A stretch of DNA of 36,443 nucleotides from Tolypothrix campylonemoides VB511288 (GCA_000828075.3 JXCB02000001.1:767189-803631), one strand, 5' to 3'. Shown: positions 1-7,340, counted from the stretch's first letter. Made by a program: numbers and translations. The notes: generated by a model not told the origin, from the sequence alone.

Positions 1-590
1 AATTGCCCTAAGTCATCCAGTGCCAAGCCCCGGTTGTTCCAAGCTTCATGGTAGTCGCCTTTGATTTCAATTGCTTTGTCGTAGGATGCGATCGCACCTG
101 CAAAATCTCCTGCCATCAATTGCTCATTACCTCGGTTTAACCAAGCTTCTGCATCTTCCTCCTCTCTTTTCTCTGCGTCCTCTGCGCCTCTGCGGTTCGT
201 TTCTCCTCCCCGCCTCAACAACCACATCCCAATATCACCCGCAACCTCTCCCACTTCCCCAACGCCCAACTCACCCAGCTGCACCATCCGCGCTGCTAAC
301 TCATTATTCGGTGCGGTTGATGCTAACAATCTTTGCCCAAAGCGCCGCAACCATTCCACCAAACTAGCCTGAGTGATTTTATTTGCATCCAAGAAACCCT
401 TTACCCGTCCCCGACTCCAGCCCGAATTCACACCCGCCAACAGTTCGAGGAACAACGCTTCATACTCCGCATCTGTCGGCTGTTTCGGTGGTTCTACCCT
501 CCTGTGTCCCCCCGACTGAGGAGATGGATGCTTGCTGCCAAATAAGCGCTGAAAAAACCTTTTGAGCCACTGCCAAAATCGCCTAAGCAT
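1..590 (-). CDS. TPR-repeat protein, N-terminal part (runs off left edge)
   Basis: An open frame runs leftward from an ATG at 590 to the window edge with no stop, giving about 196 visible residues. The N-terminus is basic and aromatic (MLRRFWQWLKRFFQRLFG), as in a family of cyanobacterial TPR proteins. At about residues 145-196 a TPR unit is clear (EAWLNRGNEQL, then DFAGAIASYDKAIEIKGDY, then EAWNNRGLALDDLG). TPR units form helical hairpins that bind other proteins. The C-terminus, which could carry an effector domain, lies outside the window. Residues 131-144 (NRRGAEDAEKREEE) are encoded by an intergenic-type repeat read in frame. The frame and TPR call are solid; the function is unknown. Confidence 0.8.
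   Translation of the reverse strand, partial: MLRRFWQWLKRFFQRLFGSKHPSPQSGGHRRVEPPKQPTDAEYEALFLELLAGVNSGWSRGRVKGFLDANKITQASLVEWLRRFGQRLLASTAPNNELAARMVQLGELGVGEVGEVAGDIGMWLLRRGGETNRRGAEDAEKREEEDAEAWLNRGNEQLMAGDFAGAIASYDKAIEIKGDYHEAWNNRGLALDDLGQ
161..197. repeat. Intergenic-type CGCAGAGG repeat embedded in the TPR gene
   Basis: Read on the minus strand this is AACCGCAGAGGCGCAGAGG followed by ACGCAGAGAAAAGAGAGG, a periodic repeat common in cyanobacterial intergenic DNA. Here it is in frame and adds a charged stretch just before the first TPR helix. A related sequence in hairpin form lies at 3518-3574. Confidence 0.6.
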
Positions 591-756
591 CGAAAAAAGA
601 TTGTATCGCTTTTATCGTGTATTATAACGATTTCACTTAAAAGGCAGTAGGATGCGATTGTGTGCAGCGCAGTGCCAGAGGCAATCGCACAAAGTACCCG
701 CATAAAGGCGACGCATTGATTTCATGAGTGCGATCGCTACCCAACGTTTGCCTGAC
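591..756. other. Intergenic region between TPR gene and xisI
   Basis: AT-rich just upstream of the TPR gene (a plausible promoter side), then a GATGCGATTG / CAATCGCAC inverted pair around 650-692 and a HIP1 octamer near 730. No convincing gene is seen. Confidence 0.4.
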
Positions 757-1113
757 TCACCCTACAGCAAATTCTGTGTATTGACGCATCTTGGGTGGGT
801 CAATACCCAACACAATATCGTGTTTTGGCACTCCTATTTCAACAAGCTTATTGGCAATCCCGACTTCTGTTCCGTCCTGCTGTACCCAGATTTTTCCATC
901 AATGATGTCGAGATGAAGCACAACTCCATAGATACGGTGTGAATCACGCCAGCCTACATATACTAATTGATAGCGAGTCTCCTTCGGAGAGGCTGCGCCA
1001 ACGCGCTCTTGATCAAAAATTATCTCTGCTTGAATGCGGCTGTCCCAAACTAACTGAGCGTGTTCACTCAGCAATCTTTGAATGTGCTGACGATATTCTT
1101 CTACGGCTGCCAT
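757..1113 (-). CDS. xisI: XisI-family protein (fdxN element excision controlling factor)
   Basis: A 118-residue protein of the XisI family, first described as a factor needed for excision of the fdxN element in heterocystous cyanobacteria. Most genomes carry many xisH/xisI pairs whose role is unclear. Family signatures are YRQHIQRLLSEHA (N-terminus), VYVGW, RIYGVVLHLDI, DGKIWVQQDGTEVGIA and the C-terminal tail GVPKHDIVLG...FAVG. The usual run from FDxER straight into YQLV is interrupted by about nine residues (VGAASPKET) encoded by a palindromic repeat. The ATG at 1113 overlaps the end of the xisH remnant upstream, the usual arrangement of the pair. Because its partner is truncated, this copy may no longer work as a pair. 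Confidence 0.85.
   Translation of the reverse strand: MAAVEEYRQHIQRLLSEHAQLVWDSRIQAEIIFDQERVGAASPKETRYQLVYVGWRDSHRIYGVVLHLDIIDGKIWVQQDGTEVGIANKLVEIGVPKHDIVLGIDPPKMRQYTEFAVG
978..1005. repeat. Palindromic repeat inserted in frame within xisI
   Basis: TCTCCTTCGGAGA followed by GGCTGCGCCAACGCG matches a short repeat common in Nostocales intergenic DNA. It sits exactly where XisI proteins normally read FDxERxxYQLV, adds about 27 nt, and keeps the frame. Confidence 0.6.
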
Positions 1114-1250
1114 CGCTTAATCACCTCCTGATCAATATCGTAGATCAGCAGATACACTTGATGCTGCTCAACGAGTGACTGAATAAATGATGTGGTGAAA
1201 AACTGTTCATACACGTTATTAGGCACTGCTAAATATAATAGGCGATCGCC
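1101..1250 (-). pseudogene. xisH: xisH remnant (C-terminal third only)
   Basis: The reading frame ending at 1101 carries the XisH C-terminus: DRLLYLAVPNNVYEQFF, then QVYLLIYDIDQEVIKRW. XisH proteins are about 138 residues and nuclease-like; here only about 49 family residues remain. The sequence upstream in the same frame (to 1346) is unrelated. Homology begins at a HIP1 octamer (1242-1249), so the deletion junction lies at or near it. The stop overlaps the xisI start, as in intact pairs. The N-terminal catalytic half is missing, so this should be non-functional. Confidence 0.7.
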
Positions 1251-1334
1251 CTTCACCACACAAGCAAAAAGTGCGATCATTAAGCAGCGATTGCCTATGA
1301 TGGTTTTAATTGCCCCAATTTCAAGGTTGAAGCT

Positions 1335-1580
1335 ATGACAGACCAAGAACTACTGAGCCGTATCACCGTTAACCCGAAAGTAATGATAGGCAAACCAGTG
1401 ATTAGGGGAACACGTTTAACTGTTGAGTATATTCTGAATCTCCTTGCACATGGTGCAACAATAACAGAAATTCTCGAAGAGTATGAAGGCTTAGTCGAAG
1501 AAGACATCCGAGCTTGTCTTTTATTTGCCAAGCGCTCGCTAAAAAGTACTAGCTTCATGCTATCAAGTTCTGAAGTTTAG
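1335..1580 (+). CDS. DUF433 family protein (antitoxin-like), no partner toxin
   Basis: An 81-residue DUF433 protein with the family core NPKVMIGKPVIRGTRLTVEYIL, LLAHGATITEILEEY and EEDIRACLLFA. DUF433 proteins are small winged-helix-like proteins often encoded directly upstream of a PIN-like DUF5615 toxin, and they are taken to be antitoxins. Here the gene is followed at once by the convergent phosphatase gene and no DUF5615 frame is present, so it is solitary. It starts within the truncated xisH region; the lost xisH N-terminus and this gene may have been swapped in a rearrangement (inference). Confidence 0.8.
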   Translation: MTDQELLSRITVNPKVMIGKPVIRGTRLTVEYILNLLAHGATITEILEEYEGLVEEDIRACLLFAKRSLKSTSFMLSSSEV

Positions 1581-1599
1581 CTTCGTCAAATGCAATGGT

Positions 1600-2055
1600 T
1601 CAACGATAATTTTCAATAACCTGGTTCATAAATTTCTGCCAGTTTTCATTGGGAACCCAAATTTTCTGTAAGTCTTTCTTTGCCTCTTCCTCACTTATGC
1701 TTTCATGTAGACGGTGATAAAGATAGATGAAAGCTGAAACTCTCATGTTAGCAGCACAGTGGACAAACACTTTTTTGTCAGTGTTTGCTTCCATGACGCT
1801 AAAAAATTCATTCACATTTTCAATAGTGGGTTTTTCCCAAACTACTGGAATGTGGACGTACTGCATACCTTCAGCTTCCACAATTTGTTTTTCATCTGGT
1901 AAAGCGTTGGTAGATTCTGGTAGTGCCAAATTCACAACGAGTTGATATCCTGCTTGTTGAATTGCTGAAAACTGTTCTTTTGTCGGTTGTCCTGAAGTGG
2001 CAATAGAATTTGATATTTTTAGGTAGTTGTAGATGTCTTCAATATTATTACCCAT
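1600..2055 (-). CDS. Protein tyrosine phosphatase-like protein (HCxxxxR variant)
   Basis: A dual-specificity-like phosphatase fold protein of about 151 residues from ATG 2055. The family start is NIEDIYNYLKISNSIATSGQPT, followed by QFSAIQQAGYQLVVNLALP and the P-loop VFVHCAANMRVSAF. The catalytic motif is C-x4-R rather than the textbook C-x5-R, which is typical of this small bacterial group (related to COG3453/DUF442 proteins). The frame is open further upstream to ATG 2139, which would add 28 residues rich in Asn and Ile (MMNMFNNIIQNIS...). No clear Shine-Dalgarno decides the start; 2055 is preferred because homology begins there. Substrate unknown. Confidence 0.75.
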   Translation of the reverse strand: MGNNIEDIYNYLKISNSIATSGQPTKEQFSAIQQAGYQLVVNLALPESTNALPDEKQIVEAEGMQYVHIPVVWEKPTIENVNEFFSVMEANTDKKVFVHCAANMRVSAFIYLYHRLHESISEEEAKKDLQKIWVPNENWQKFMNQVIENYR

Positions 2056-2209
2056 GATATTTATACGCAGGATATTGTTGACAGATAGTTTGATAAAACC
2101 AGAGATATTTTGAATTATGTTATTGAACATATTCATCATGTCTGCTGTGGGTAGATTAATAGCAAAGTCTTTGCTATTATTAAGGGTAAAATGCTCCTAT
2201 TAGTTCTCA

Positions 2210-2644
2210 TTACTGGTGTGTGCCAGCATAAAATTGGTGATTTCTGTACATCAGTCGTATTTCACCTACGTTAGCTGAGAAGCCCCAACGTTCATAAAAA
2301 GGAATCATTTCTGGCAAACAGTAAAGAGCAATTTGCTCAACAGAGGAAAGTTTGGGATGATTGATAACTGTGTCTATGAGCTTAGCACCAAGCCCCATTT
2401 TTCTATGTGTTGGTTTAACGATAACATCATAAATAGTTGCCCTATACACAAAGTCGGTGAGAACACGAGTAAAACCAATTAATTGTTCGTTCTCATCTAC
2501 CAATCCTACGATAATATCTGAGCCTGCAAGCATCTTAACAAGGTCTTCACGAGTACGTTTGTAGCTCCAAAATTCACTTTTGTACAATTCCAGTAAATCA
2601 CAAATCTGGTTTTCAGTTAAATTGGCAACAATTTGAAAAGTCAT
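2210..2644 (-). CDS. GNAT family N-acetyltransferase
   Basis: A 144-residue single-domain GNAT enzyme that would move an acetyl group from acetyl-CoA to an unknown amine. The fold can be followed: N-terminal helix (TENQICDLLELYKSEFW), strands 2-4 (IIVGLVDENEQLIGFTRVLTD and ATIYDVIVKPTHR), the acetyl-CoA pyrophosphate loop RKMGLGAKLIDTV, and the C-terminal IALYCLPEMIPFYERWGF typical of the family. It lies upstream of the phosphatase on the same strand with a 70-150 bp gap. The acceptor cannot be told from sequence. Confidence 0.85.
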   Translation of the reverse strand: MTFQIVANLTENQICDLLELYKSEFWSYKRTREDLVKMLAGSDIIVGLVDENEQLIGFTRVLTDFVYRATIYDVIVKPTHRKMGLGAKLIDTVINHPKLSSVEQIALYCLPEMIPFYERWGFSANVGEIRLMYRNHQFYAGTHQ

Positions 2645-2831
2645 AATTGCACCTGGTATTTATTCATTTTTTAGCGCTAGTTAGTTTCTAGCTGCGCTAA
2701 AGCGCAACTACAAACCCATAAGCAATTACAAATGGTATGGAAGTGAAAAATGCAACCGGTTATTCTGGCTTCACCCCAATCAACAGTGCAAGTTCTAGCC
2801 ATTTCCAGTAGCAGTCTACGTCTGTATAGCA

Positions 2832-2862
2832 GGGGACTAGGGACTGGGGACTGGGGACTGGG
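2832..2862. repeat. STRR heptamer array (GGGGACT x4)
   Basis: Units GGGGACT, AGGGACT, GGGGACT, GGGGACT and a partial GGG in the gap between the methyltransferase and GNAT genes. It is of the short tandemly repeated heptanucleotide type known in heterocystous cyanobacteria. Just upstream (about 2691-2715) is a small palindrome around GCGCTAAAGCGC. Confidence 0.8.
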
Positions 2863-2880
2863 TCAAAAGTCTTTTTGTGT

Positions 2881-3492
2881 CTAGGTTGTATCATCTGTTG
2901 ATGTCCTAACCACCTTGGCTGTTGCTATAAAACCAATATCTTGCAGCCAACGCAGCTGTGTTTCCACGTCCAAAAGCTTATTAGATGGGTCGTCTTCCTC
3001 AAGAGTCCTACCGATCGCATGTAAAAAACGTTCATGCAGCTTTGGAGTGGGTGAGGCGACGTGTTCCAAGTTGCAAAAAATTCCCCCTGGTTGTAGCAAA
3101 TGGAAAATTTCTCTGTACAGGGAATGTTTGCGTTCATCAGTCAGGTGATGGATAGCAAAACTGGAGACAACTGCATCAAACAAACCTAAATCAGGTAGTG
3201 TTTCATCCATATTATGTGCAATGACTTGCACGGTAGAATCATCGGCAAAGCGAGTTTTTACCGCCTCCAGCATGGTTGGTGAAAAGTCAACAGCAACGCT
3301 TTGGATGTCGGGACGTTCTATTTTGAGTAGTGCTAGCAAACGACCGTCTCCAGTTCCTAAATCGAGAATGCGTTTCACTGTCTTGGGGACGTGTTCCAAG
3401 AGTACTGCTTCGCCCTCGGTGCGATGAGGTATTTGATCCGCTTTTGCCAAGTAGCGTAACGCATGGTCTGCGGTAGCCCAGAGGTTAACCAT
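2881..3492 (-). CDS. Class I SAM-dependent methyltransferase, possibly frameshifted at the C-terminus
   Basis: A 203-residue Rossmann-fold methyltransferase. Motif I is ILDLGTGDGRLLALL, the acidic residue after strand 2 is in VAVDFSPTMLEAV, and motif IV/post-I is DAVVSSFAIHHLTDE, followed by LLQPGGIFCNLEHV. The last 20 residues (IATAKVVRTSTDDTT) do not resemble the Trp-rich end (CYWKWLELAL type) that I associate with relatives. A shifted frame of the same DNA reads QQPRWLGHQQM, so a late frameshift is possible. Substrate unknown. A strong hairpin lies 26 bp upstream of its ATG. Confidence 0.75.
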   Translation of the reverse strand: MVNLWATADHALRYLAKADQIPHRTEGEAVLLEHVPKTVKRILDLGTGDGRLLALLKIERPDIQSVAVDFSPTMLEAVKTRFADDSTVQVIAHNMDETLPDLGLFDAVVSSFAIHHLTDERKHSLYREIFHLLQPGGIFCNLEHVASPTPKLHERFLHAIGRTLEEDDPSNKLLDVETQLRWLQDIGFIATAKVVRTSTDDTT

Positions 3493-3517
3493 AATTATAT
3501 GATGATTTTTGGAAATC

Positions 3518-3574
3518 TCGCGCCAAGACGCAAAGGCGCAAAAATTATCTTAGCGTCTTTGCGTCTTGGCGCGA
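3518..3574. repeat. Long inverted repeat (22-bp arms, 13-nt loop)
   Basis: The left arm 3518-3539 (TCGCGCCAAGACGCAAAGGC...) pairs with the right arm 3553-3574 with a single mismatch. It belongs to the GACGCAAAGGCGC repeat class. It lies between the methyltransferase start and the stop of the second methyltransferase remnant (3577), and could act as a terminator for the remnant or as a leader hairpin for the downstream gene. Confidence 0.8.
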
Positions 3575-3576
3575 AA

Positions 3577-3759
3577 TTATCTTATTGCCACACCGATAAT
3601 TTGAGGGCTAACAATCGGCACTGGTGCTTTAAAATGCTCGTAATTCACACTCTTGAACCCAGCATTTTCTAACGCAATCCAAGTTTCCCGATCTGGATGA
3701 CAACCATCAGCAAGCACTTTCCAAATTGGGCGAATTGTACTTTGTACCTGTCGCAATTT
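3577..3759 (-). pseudogene. Methyltransferase C-terminal remnant
   Basis: About 60 codons read LRQVQSTIRPIWKVLADGCH, then ETWIALENAGFKSVNYEHF and APVPIVSPQIIGVAIR before TAA at 3577-3579. This is the C-terminal tail of a SAM-dependent methyltransferase type (UbiE-like small-molecule enzymes ending in PxVSPHIxGVA). In frame upstream there is a stop at 3760-3762, and the sequence becomes a VanZ-like gene in another frame, so the catalytic part is gone. Confidence 0.65.
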
Positions 3760-3980
3760 TTATATTTATTAATTGATAAATGACTGATGTAAGCAAGAAG
3801 ACCTATGAAAATAAAATGAAAAATTGTATCTATCGGCTGTATTTTTGTGATTTTATATGGAATAATGTTCACATAGATGGCAAGAGATATAGCAGCTAGA
3901 ATTCCCAAGTAGAACCAAAGTGCAAAAAACCAACAGCGATGAGATGGCATGACAATTATTCTAAAATTCCTATAAATCAT
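3669..3980 (-). pseudogene. VanZ-like membrane protein, truncated and joined to methyltransferase remnant
   Basis: The first ~74 residues have two hydrophobic segments (CWFFALWFYLGILAAISLAI and IDTIFHFIFIGLLAYISHLS). The HF...GLLAY pattern resembles VanZ-like small membrane proteins. After NKYKNC, near nt 3760, the frame enters methyltransferase DNA in the wrong frame and ends at 3669. The normal C-terminal membrane half is absent. A deletion that fused two genes explains both fragments. The 103-residue product may still be made. Confidence 0.6.
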
Positions 3981-3983
3981 TCA

Positions 3984-4015
3984 AGATAAAAAAGAGCGTT
4001 CCGCAAAGGAAACGC
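3984..4015 (-). terminator. Rho-independent terminator for the 4083-4343 gene
   Basis: On the minus strand AGCGTTTCC - TTTGC - GGAACGCT forms a stem with one bulge, followed by CTTTTTTATC. It is about 70 bp past the stop of the 86-residue gene. Confidence 0.7.
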
Positions 4016-4082
4016 TATAATTCTAAAAAATTTATACTAATGTCATAAATTTGGGTATGCAATACCCGCCATCTTGAAATTA

Positions 4083-4343
4083 TCATGCATGAAGGTTGGC
4101 TTGTTCTTGCAACCACGGCTCAACAGGTTGTCCATCTTTGCGACGCAACTCAATTTCAACAACCATAACTGATTTTGAACCGGGAGGTGCGGGTTTTTGA
4201 TGGAAAAGAATGTCGTAATCTGCGGGATTTTGATTGCGTTCTTTCAACCAATCCTGCACTTTGATTGTGGCGAAAAATGATTGCCCTTGCTCAAACATTT
4301 GGGTAATCTGCATTTGTAGCGAGAAGGGATTTAATCTGCCCAT
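4083..4343 (-). CDS. Conserved small cyanobacterial protein of unknown function
   Basis: An 86-residue soluble protein starting MGRLNPFSLQMQITQMFEQG and continuing with SFFATIKVQDWLKER, DYDILFHQKPAPPGSKSVMV and EIELRRKDGQPVEPWLQEQA. There is no signal peptide, membrane segment or recognised domain. Composition and codon use look like a real gene, and a good terminator follows. It is a single-gene transcript: the flanking genes are a truncated membrane-protein gene and a long gap. I do not recognise a function. Confidence 0.6.
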   Translation of the reverse strand: MGRLNPFSLQMQITQMFEQGQSFFATIKVQDWLKERNQNPADYDILFHQKPAPPGSKSVMVVEIELRRKDGQPVEPWLQEQANLHA

Positions 4344-4841
4344 TGTTTACTGCCTTTGTTAAGTAATTTAAAGTTAGGGCTTTGCCTTACTTTATGTTAT
4401 CGCTGCTACTACCTTTAACTGATGTATCTATTTAGATGTTTAAATGTAAAAATATAATCGAAGTCTGTTAAATTAGTTAGTACATTTTTACTAAAAAAAT
4501 CTTGCTCGTTTGCTAAAAAGCAAGAAGCTGCTAACCAAGAGTGCGATCGCGCCTTGCGCGGCTCCCTCCGGGAGCATCGCCCTTGGCGGACACTCCGCGC
4601 TACCACACCTTGCAGTGGCGTTGAACCAATGAGGACATTTACCCTTGTTAGTTCTAAACTTTTCTTCTACTGTGGGGGTTCGGTAAACCTCATAACATAT
4701 AGTTGATGAGTCGCACTCAAAGTTCATCTAGACTAAAGGAAAAGCATAAAAGCTTTCTAAGTACGGTAACCTGCAATGCTAAACCTATTAGCTGACCGTT
4801 AAAATCGAAGCAAGAAAGCGAATTGAGGAGCCACCACCAAG
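4344..4841. other. 500-bp intergenic region with GC-rich repeat
   Basis: Divergent promoters of the flanking genes must lie here. A GC-rich patch at about 4541-4600 contains HIP1 (GTGCGATCGCGCC), a CTCCCTCCGGGAGC palindrome and GGCGGACACTCCGCGC. Small frames across it are repeat-derived. No gene is seen. Confidence 0.4.
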
Positions 4842-5216
4842 ATGCAAGTTACCTACGATTCTGATAAGCGCAAATTGCTATCATCTCTGTGTCATGGGGC
4901 GATTTTCTTTAGTACAGCATTGTTGTCGATTGGGGTTCCAATTGCAATTAACTTAATTTCCGACGACCCAGTTGTTAAAAGCAATGCCAAAGAATCAATT
5001 AATTTTCACTTCAATGTTTGGTTCTGGGCAATCATAATTGGAGTTCCAATTGGAATTCTATCTTTCCTCACCTTTGGTATTGGCGGAATTTTATTTTTCC
5101 CTGTTGTTGCTTTTGGCTTTTTACTGCATTGGGGACTGACAATTTGGGCGCTGCTGCACTGTTTCACCAAGCCTGATGAACCGTTCCGTTATCCATTTAT
5201 TTTTCGGCTTTTCTAA
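4842..5216 (+). CDS. DUF4870 domain membrane protein
   Basis: A 124-residue integral membrane protein of the DUF4870 (Tic20-like) type. The pattern is a short polar N-terminus with SSLCHGAIFFSTALLSIGVP, then a loop with DPVVKSNAKESINFHFNVW (the family's conserved motif), then two more hydrophobic segments (FWAIIIGVPIGILSFLTFGI and FPVVAFGFLLHWGLTIWALL) and a basic tail. A GAGGAG ribosome site lies 11 nt before the ATG at 4842, and a clear terminator follows. It is monocistronic. The function of the family is unknown. Confidence 0.85.
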   Translation: MQVTYDSDKRKLLSSLCHGAIFFSTALLSIGVPIAINLISDDPVVKSNAKESINFHFNVWFWAIIIGVPIGILSFLTFGIGGILFFPVVAFGFLLHWGLTIWALLHCFTKPDEPFRYPFIFRLF

Positions 5217-5248
5217 TCATACCAATTCAAAATAAAATTTGTTTTTGG

Positions 5249-5280
5249 AAAAGGGATTGAGACAAGCATCCCTTTTTTAT
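5249..5280 (+). terminator. Rho-independent terminator after DUF4870 gene
   Basis: Stem AAAAGGGAT / ATCCCTTTT with loop TGAGACAAGC, followed by TTAT; about 33 bp past the stop. Confidence 0.85.
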
Positions 5281-5418
5281 TTCATTTCAAATAAAGTACC
5301 TACCCACAAGGGTGAAGAAAACATTAAATTGTACGTGGGCACTGCTCTTCACCAATAAGCACTCTTCGTGCTTACTACGGTGCTAGTATGTTGGAGTTGC
5401 TGCTTAATCCTCACTGTC

Positions 5419-5883
5419 ATGAACAAACCATTGGATGAAGCGCTTTCTGTTGAAGTTGCCCAACGCGTAAAAAGCAAGCCTAAAACCCAGTTTCAGAATG
5501 CTTACAGAGCAGCATTGGCGACGCAGGGAGCAATTTATGTACAAGGCTTTTTAGCTTTTGCTGGTAAGCCATACAAACCTATCGAACACGGTTGGATTGA
5601 ACTGGAAAATAGTATAGTCGATCCAACACTACCGTACTTGAACAAGAACGCTCAAGAAATTTGGTACTTTCCAGCACAACGTTTAACCGTAAAAGAACTG
5701 AAAGCGATTATAGAAGAATCTAAAGAAGATTATCCAGAAGATGATCCACTGCCAATCTATGGTGATCCACCATACGAGTATTACGGAAACGTAATGTTGG
5801 GTGATAAAAGCTACTTAGAGGCTTATCAAGCTGCGGAGGCTAAGTGCAGAGAACTCAATCAAAAAAATGCTGAAAAAAACTAA
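5419..5883 (+). CDS. Conserved hypothetical protein with PIEHGW / DPTL motif
   Basis: About 154 residues from ATG 5419 (MNKPLDEALSVEVAQRVKSK). The frame is also open from 5368, but that adds a Cys-rich stretch (LVCWSCCLILTV) that looks unselected. The core YVQGFLAFAGKPYKPIEHGW, then ELENSIVDPTLPYL, has the His-x-Trp plus Asp-Pro-Thr pattern of small proteins whose fold may be papain- or transglutaminase-like; there is no obvious catalytic Cys, so this is only a hint. The middle is acidic (EESKEDYPEDDPLPIYGDPP) and the end is a charged helix. No partner genes: the next gene is convergent. Confidence 0.6.
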   Translation: MNKPLDEALSVEVAQRVKSKPKTQFQNAYRAALATQGAIYVQGFLAFAGKPYKPIEHGWIELENSIVDPTLPYLNKNAQEIWYFPAQRLTVKELKAIIEESKEDYPEDDPLPIYGDPPYEYYGNVMLGDKSYLEAYQAAEAKCRELNQKNAEKN

Positions 5884-5895
5884 CCGAGGAAGATT

Positions 5896-6291
5896 TTAAT
5901 TCGATTTGCCATCGCTGCCAAAGTACTCCCGATAGCTGCAAATTTTGTTTCCACGTACATCAAAGGAAACCGCTATCCGATTTTTATAAGGTTCTCCAAA
6001 CAATGCACCCTCATCGCGGAACTCAAAAACAACGGTTGTCTCATTACTGGTAACCTGGTCTAAGGTGAGGGTGAGTCCACCTTTGAAACATTCCGAAACA
6101 TATTGGAAAAATTCTCTCGCTCGTTCTTTTCCCTGATTCAATCCGTGATATTTTCCTGCGGGAAACCAAAAGCTAAAGTCTTCGGTGAGCATATCTAAAA
6201 ACTGGTTCCACTCCCCTGTTGCCAACCCATGCTGGAAGTGTTCAAATGCTTGATGAGCAACTGTTAAAGTATTGTTTGACTCTTGTGCCAT
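5896..6291 (-). CDS. SnoaL/NTF2-like protein
   Basis: A 131-residue NTF2-like (cone-fold) protein. The N-terminal helix (HQAFEHFQHGLATGEWNQFL) leads into MLTEDFSFWFPAGKYHG, GKERAREFFQYV and strands LTLDQVTSNETTVVFEFRDE and NRIAVSFDVRGNKICSYREY. Such proteins are ligand binders or small-molecule isomerases, hydratases or cyclases; the active site is not diagnostic. It is 24 bp downstream of the MDR reductase on the same strand, so the two are probably an operon and may act on related carbonyl compounds (inference). Confidence 0.8.
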   Translation of the reverse strand: MAQESNNTLTVAHQAFEHFQHGLATGEWNQFLDMLTEDFSFWFPAGKYHGLNQGKERAREFFQYVSECFKGGLTLTLDQVTSNETTVVFEFRDEGALFGEPYKNRIAVSFDVRGNKICSYREYFGSDGKSN

Positions 6292-6315
6292 CGTGACTTA
6301 TTTTATGACTATTTG

Positions 6316-7323
6316 CTAAAATCTAACGACGACTTTGCCGCAATTTTGACCACTCAGCAAGTATTCTACAGCAGCAGGAATGGATTGTATGCCGTGAAAT
6401 GAGGTTGAGTCAACAGCAACTTTTAGCTTGTTTGTGTAGAACAGGTTTAAGAGGCGATTGCGTGCCTCAACCATATACTCTTTATACAAGGGCATGAGAA
6501 ATCCCCGCACCGAAGCTGCTTTCCAGAAAAGCTTGTGATAAATTCGCGATTGTGTCACTTGCTCGATATTCTTGGCATATTCGGAAACAAAACCAACCAC
6601 CACTAAACGTCCGCGAACTGCCAAATTATCCACACAGGTATCAAAGACTTGTTTACCCACACATTCAAAAACTAGGTTAACGCCATTGGGATATTCTTGC
6701 TTAAGGACTTGATTGAGGTTTTGTGTGCGGTAGTTTATGATGCGATCGCATCCCAACTCCCTCAGCAAATCTCCCTTCGCATCCGAACCACAAGTACCAA
6801 TCACATGATTACCTGCTAACTTTGCCAGTTGCACCGCAATATGTCCGGTTCCACCCGCCGCTGCTGTCACCAAGACAACTTCTTGACTTTTCATCTCCCC
6901 CACTTGTTCTAAGGCTACCATTGCTGATACACCAGTAGGCATTAGGGTTAGCACCTCTGGCGTTGCTTCCCGCACCTTGATTGCAAGGTTGGCATTTATC
7001 GCTTGGTACTCGCGATAACCTCCGCCACGCACAGTAGTGACTACAGCATCACCAACTTGGAAATCTTTGACATTATCGCCTACTGCTACAACTTCTCCCA
7101 CCGCTTCCACACCCAAATCAAAGGGAGGAGTTAAGTTAACATAACTCACATCACCTCGGCAAATTAAGGTGTCAAACCCGGCGTTGATTCCAGCAAATTT
7201 GTTGCGAATGACAATTTCATCAGGTGCAGGTTCGGGGATGGGGAGTTCTATGATTTCAATAGCTGATTTGAAATCTTGAGCAAACTGTTTTACTATTAGC
7301 TTTTTATAGGTTTTTGAAATCAT
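6316..7323 (-). CDS. MDR-superfamily NAD(P)H oxidoreductase (ZADH2/quinone-reductase type)
   Basis: A 335-residue medium-chain dehydrogenase/reductase. The N-terminal GroES-like domain carries PAPDEIVIRNKFAGINAGFD and DLGVEAVGEVVAVGDNVKDF. The Rossmann domain has the nucleotide loop VTAAAGGTGHIAVQLAK, GTCGSDAKGDLLRELGCD and FECVGKQVFD. The catalytic Cys/His zinc ligands of alcohol dehydrogenases are absent (N-A-G-F-D replaces them), so it is the zinc-free reductase branch, close to ZADH2/prostaglandin-reductase-3-like enzymes that reduce alpha,beta-unsaturated ketones. Probably co-transcribed with the NTF2-like gene. Substrate unknown. Confidence 0.88.
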   Translation of the reverse strand: MISKTYKKLIVKQFAQDFKSAIEIIELPIPEPAPDEIVIRNKFAGINAGFDTLICRGDVSYVNLTPPFDLGVEAVGEVVAVGDNVKDFQVGDAVVTTVRGGGYREYQAINANLAIKVREATPEVLTLMPTGVSAMVALEQVGEMKSQEVVLVTAAAGGTGHIAVQLAKLAGNHVIGTCGSDAKGDLLRELGCDRIINYRTQNLNQVLKQEYPNGVNLVFECVGKQVFDTCVDNLAVRGRLVVVGFVSEYAKNIEQVTQSRIYHKLFWKAASVRGFLMPLYKEYMVEARNRLLNLFYTNKLKVAVDSTSFHGIQSIPAAVEYLLSGQNCGKVVVRF

Positions 7324-7340
7324 TTCTTATAGATGTTCTT

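Noticed and set aside
494-703. 69-codon minus-strand frame at the TPR gene start
   Set aside because: It overlaps the TPR gene in another frame, and the TPR frame has clear family signatures.
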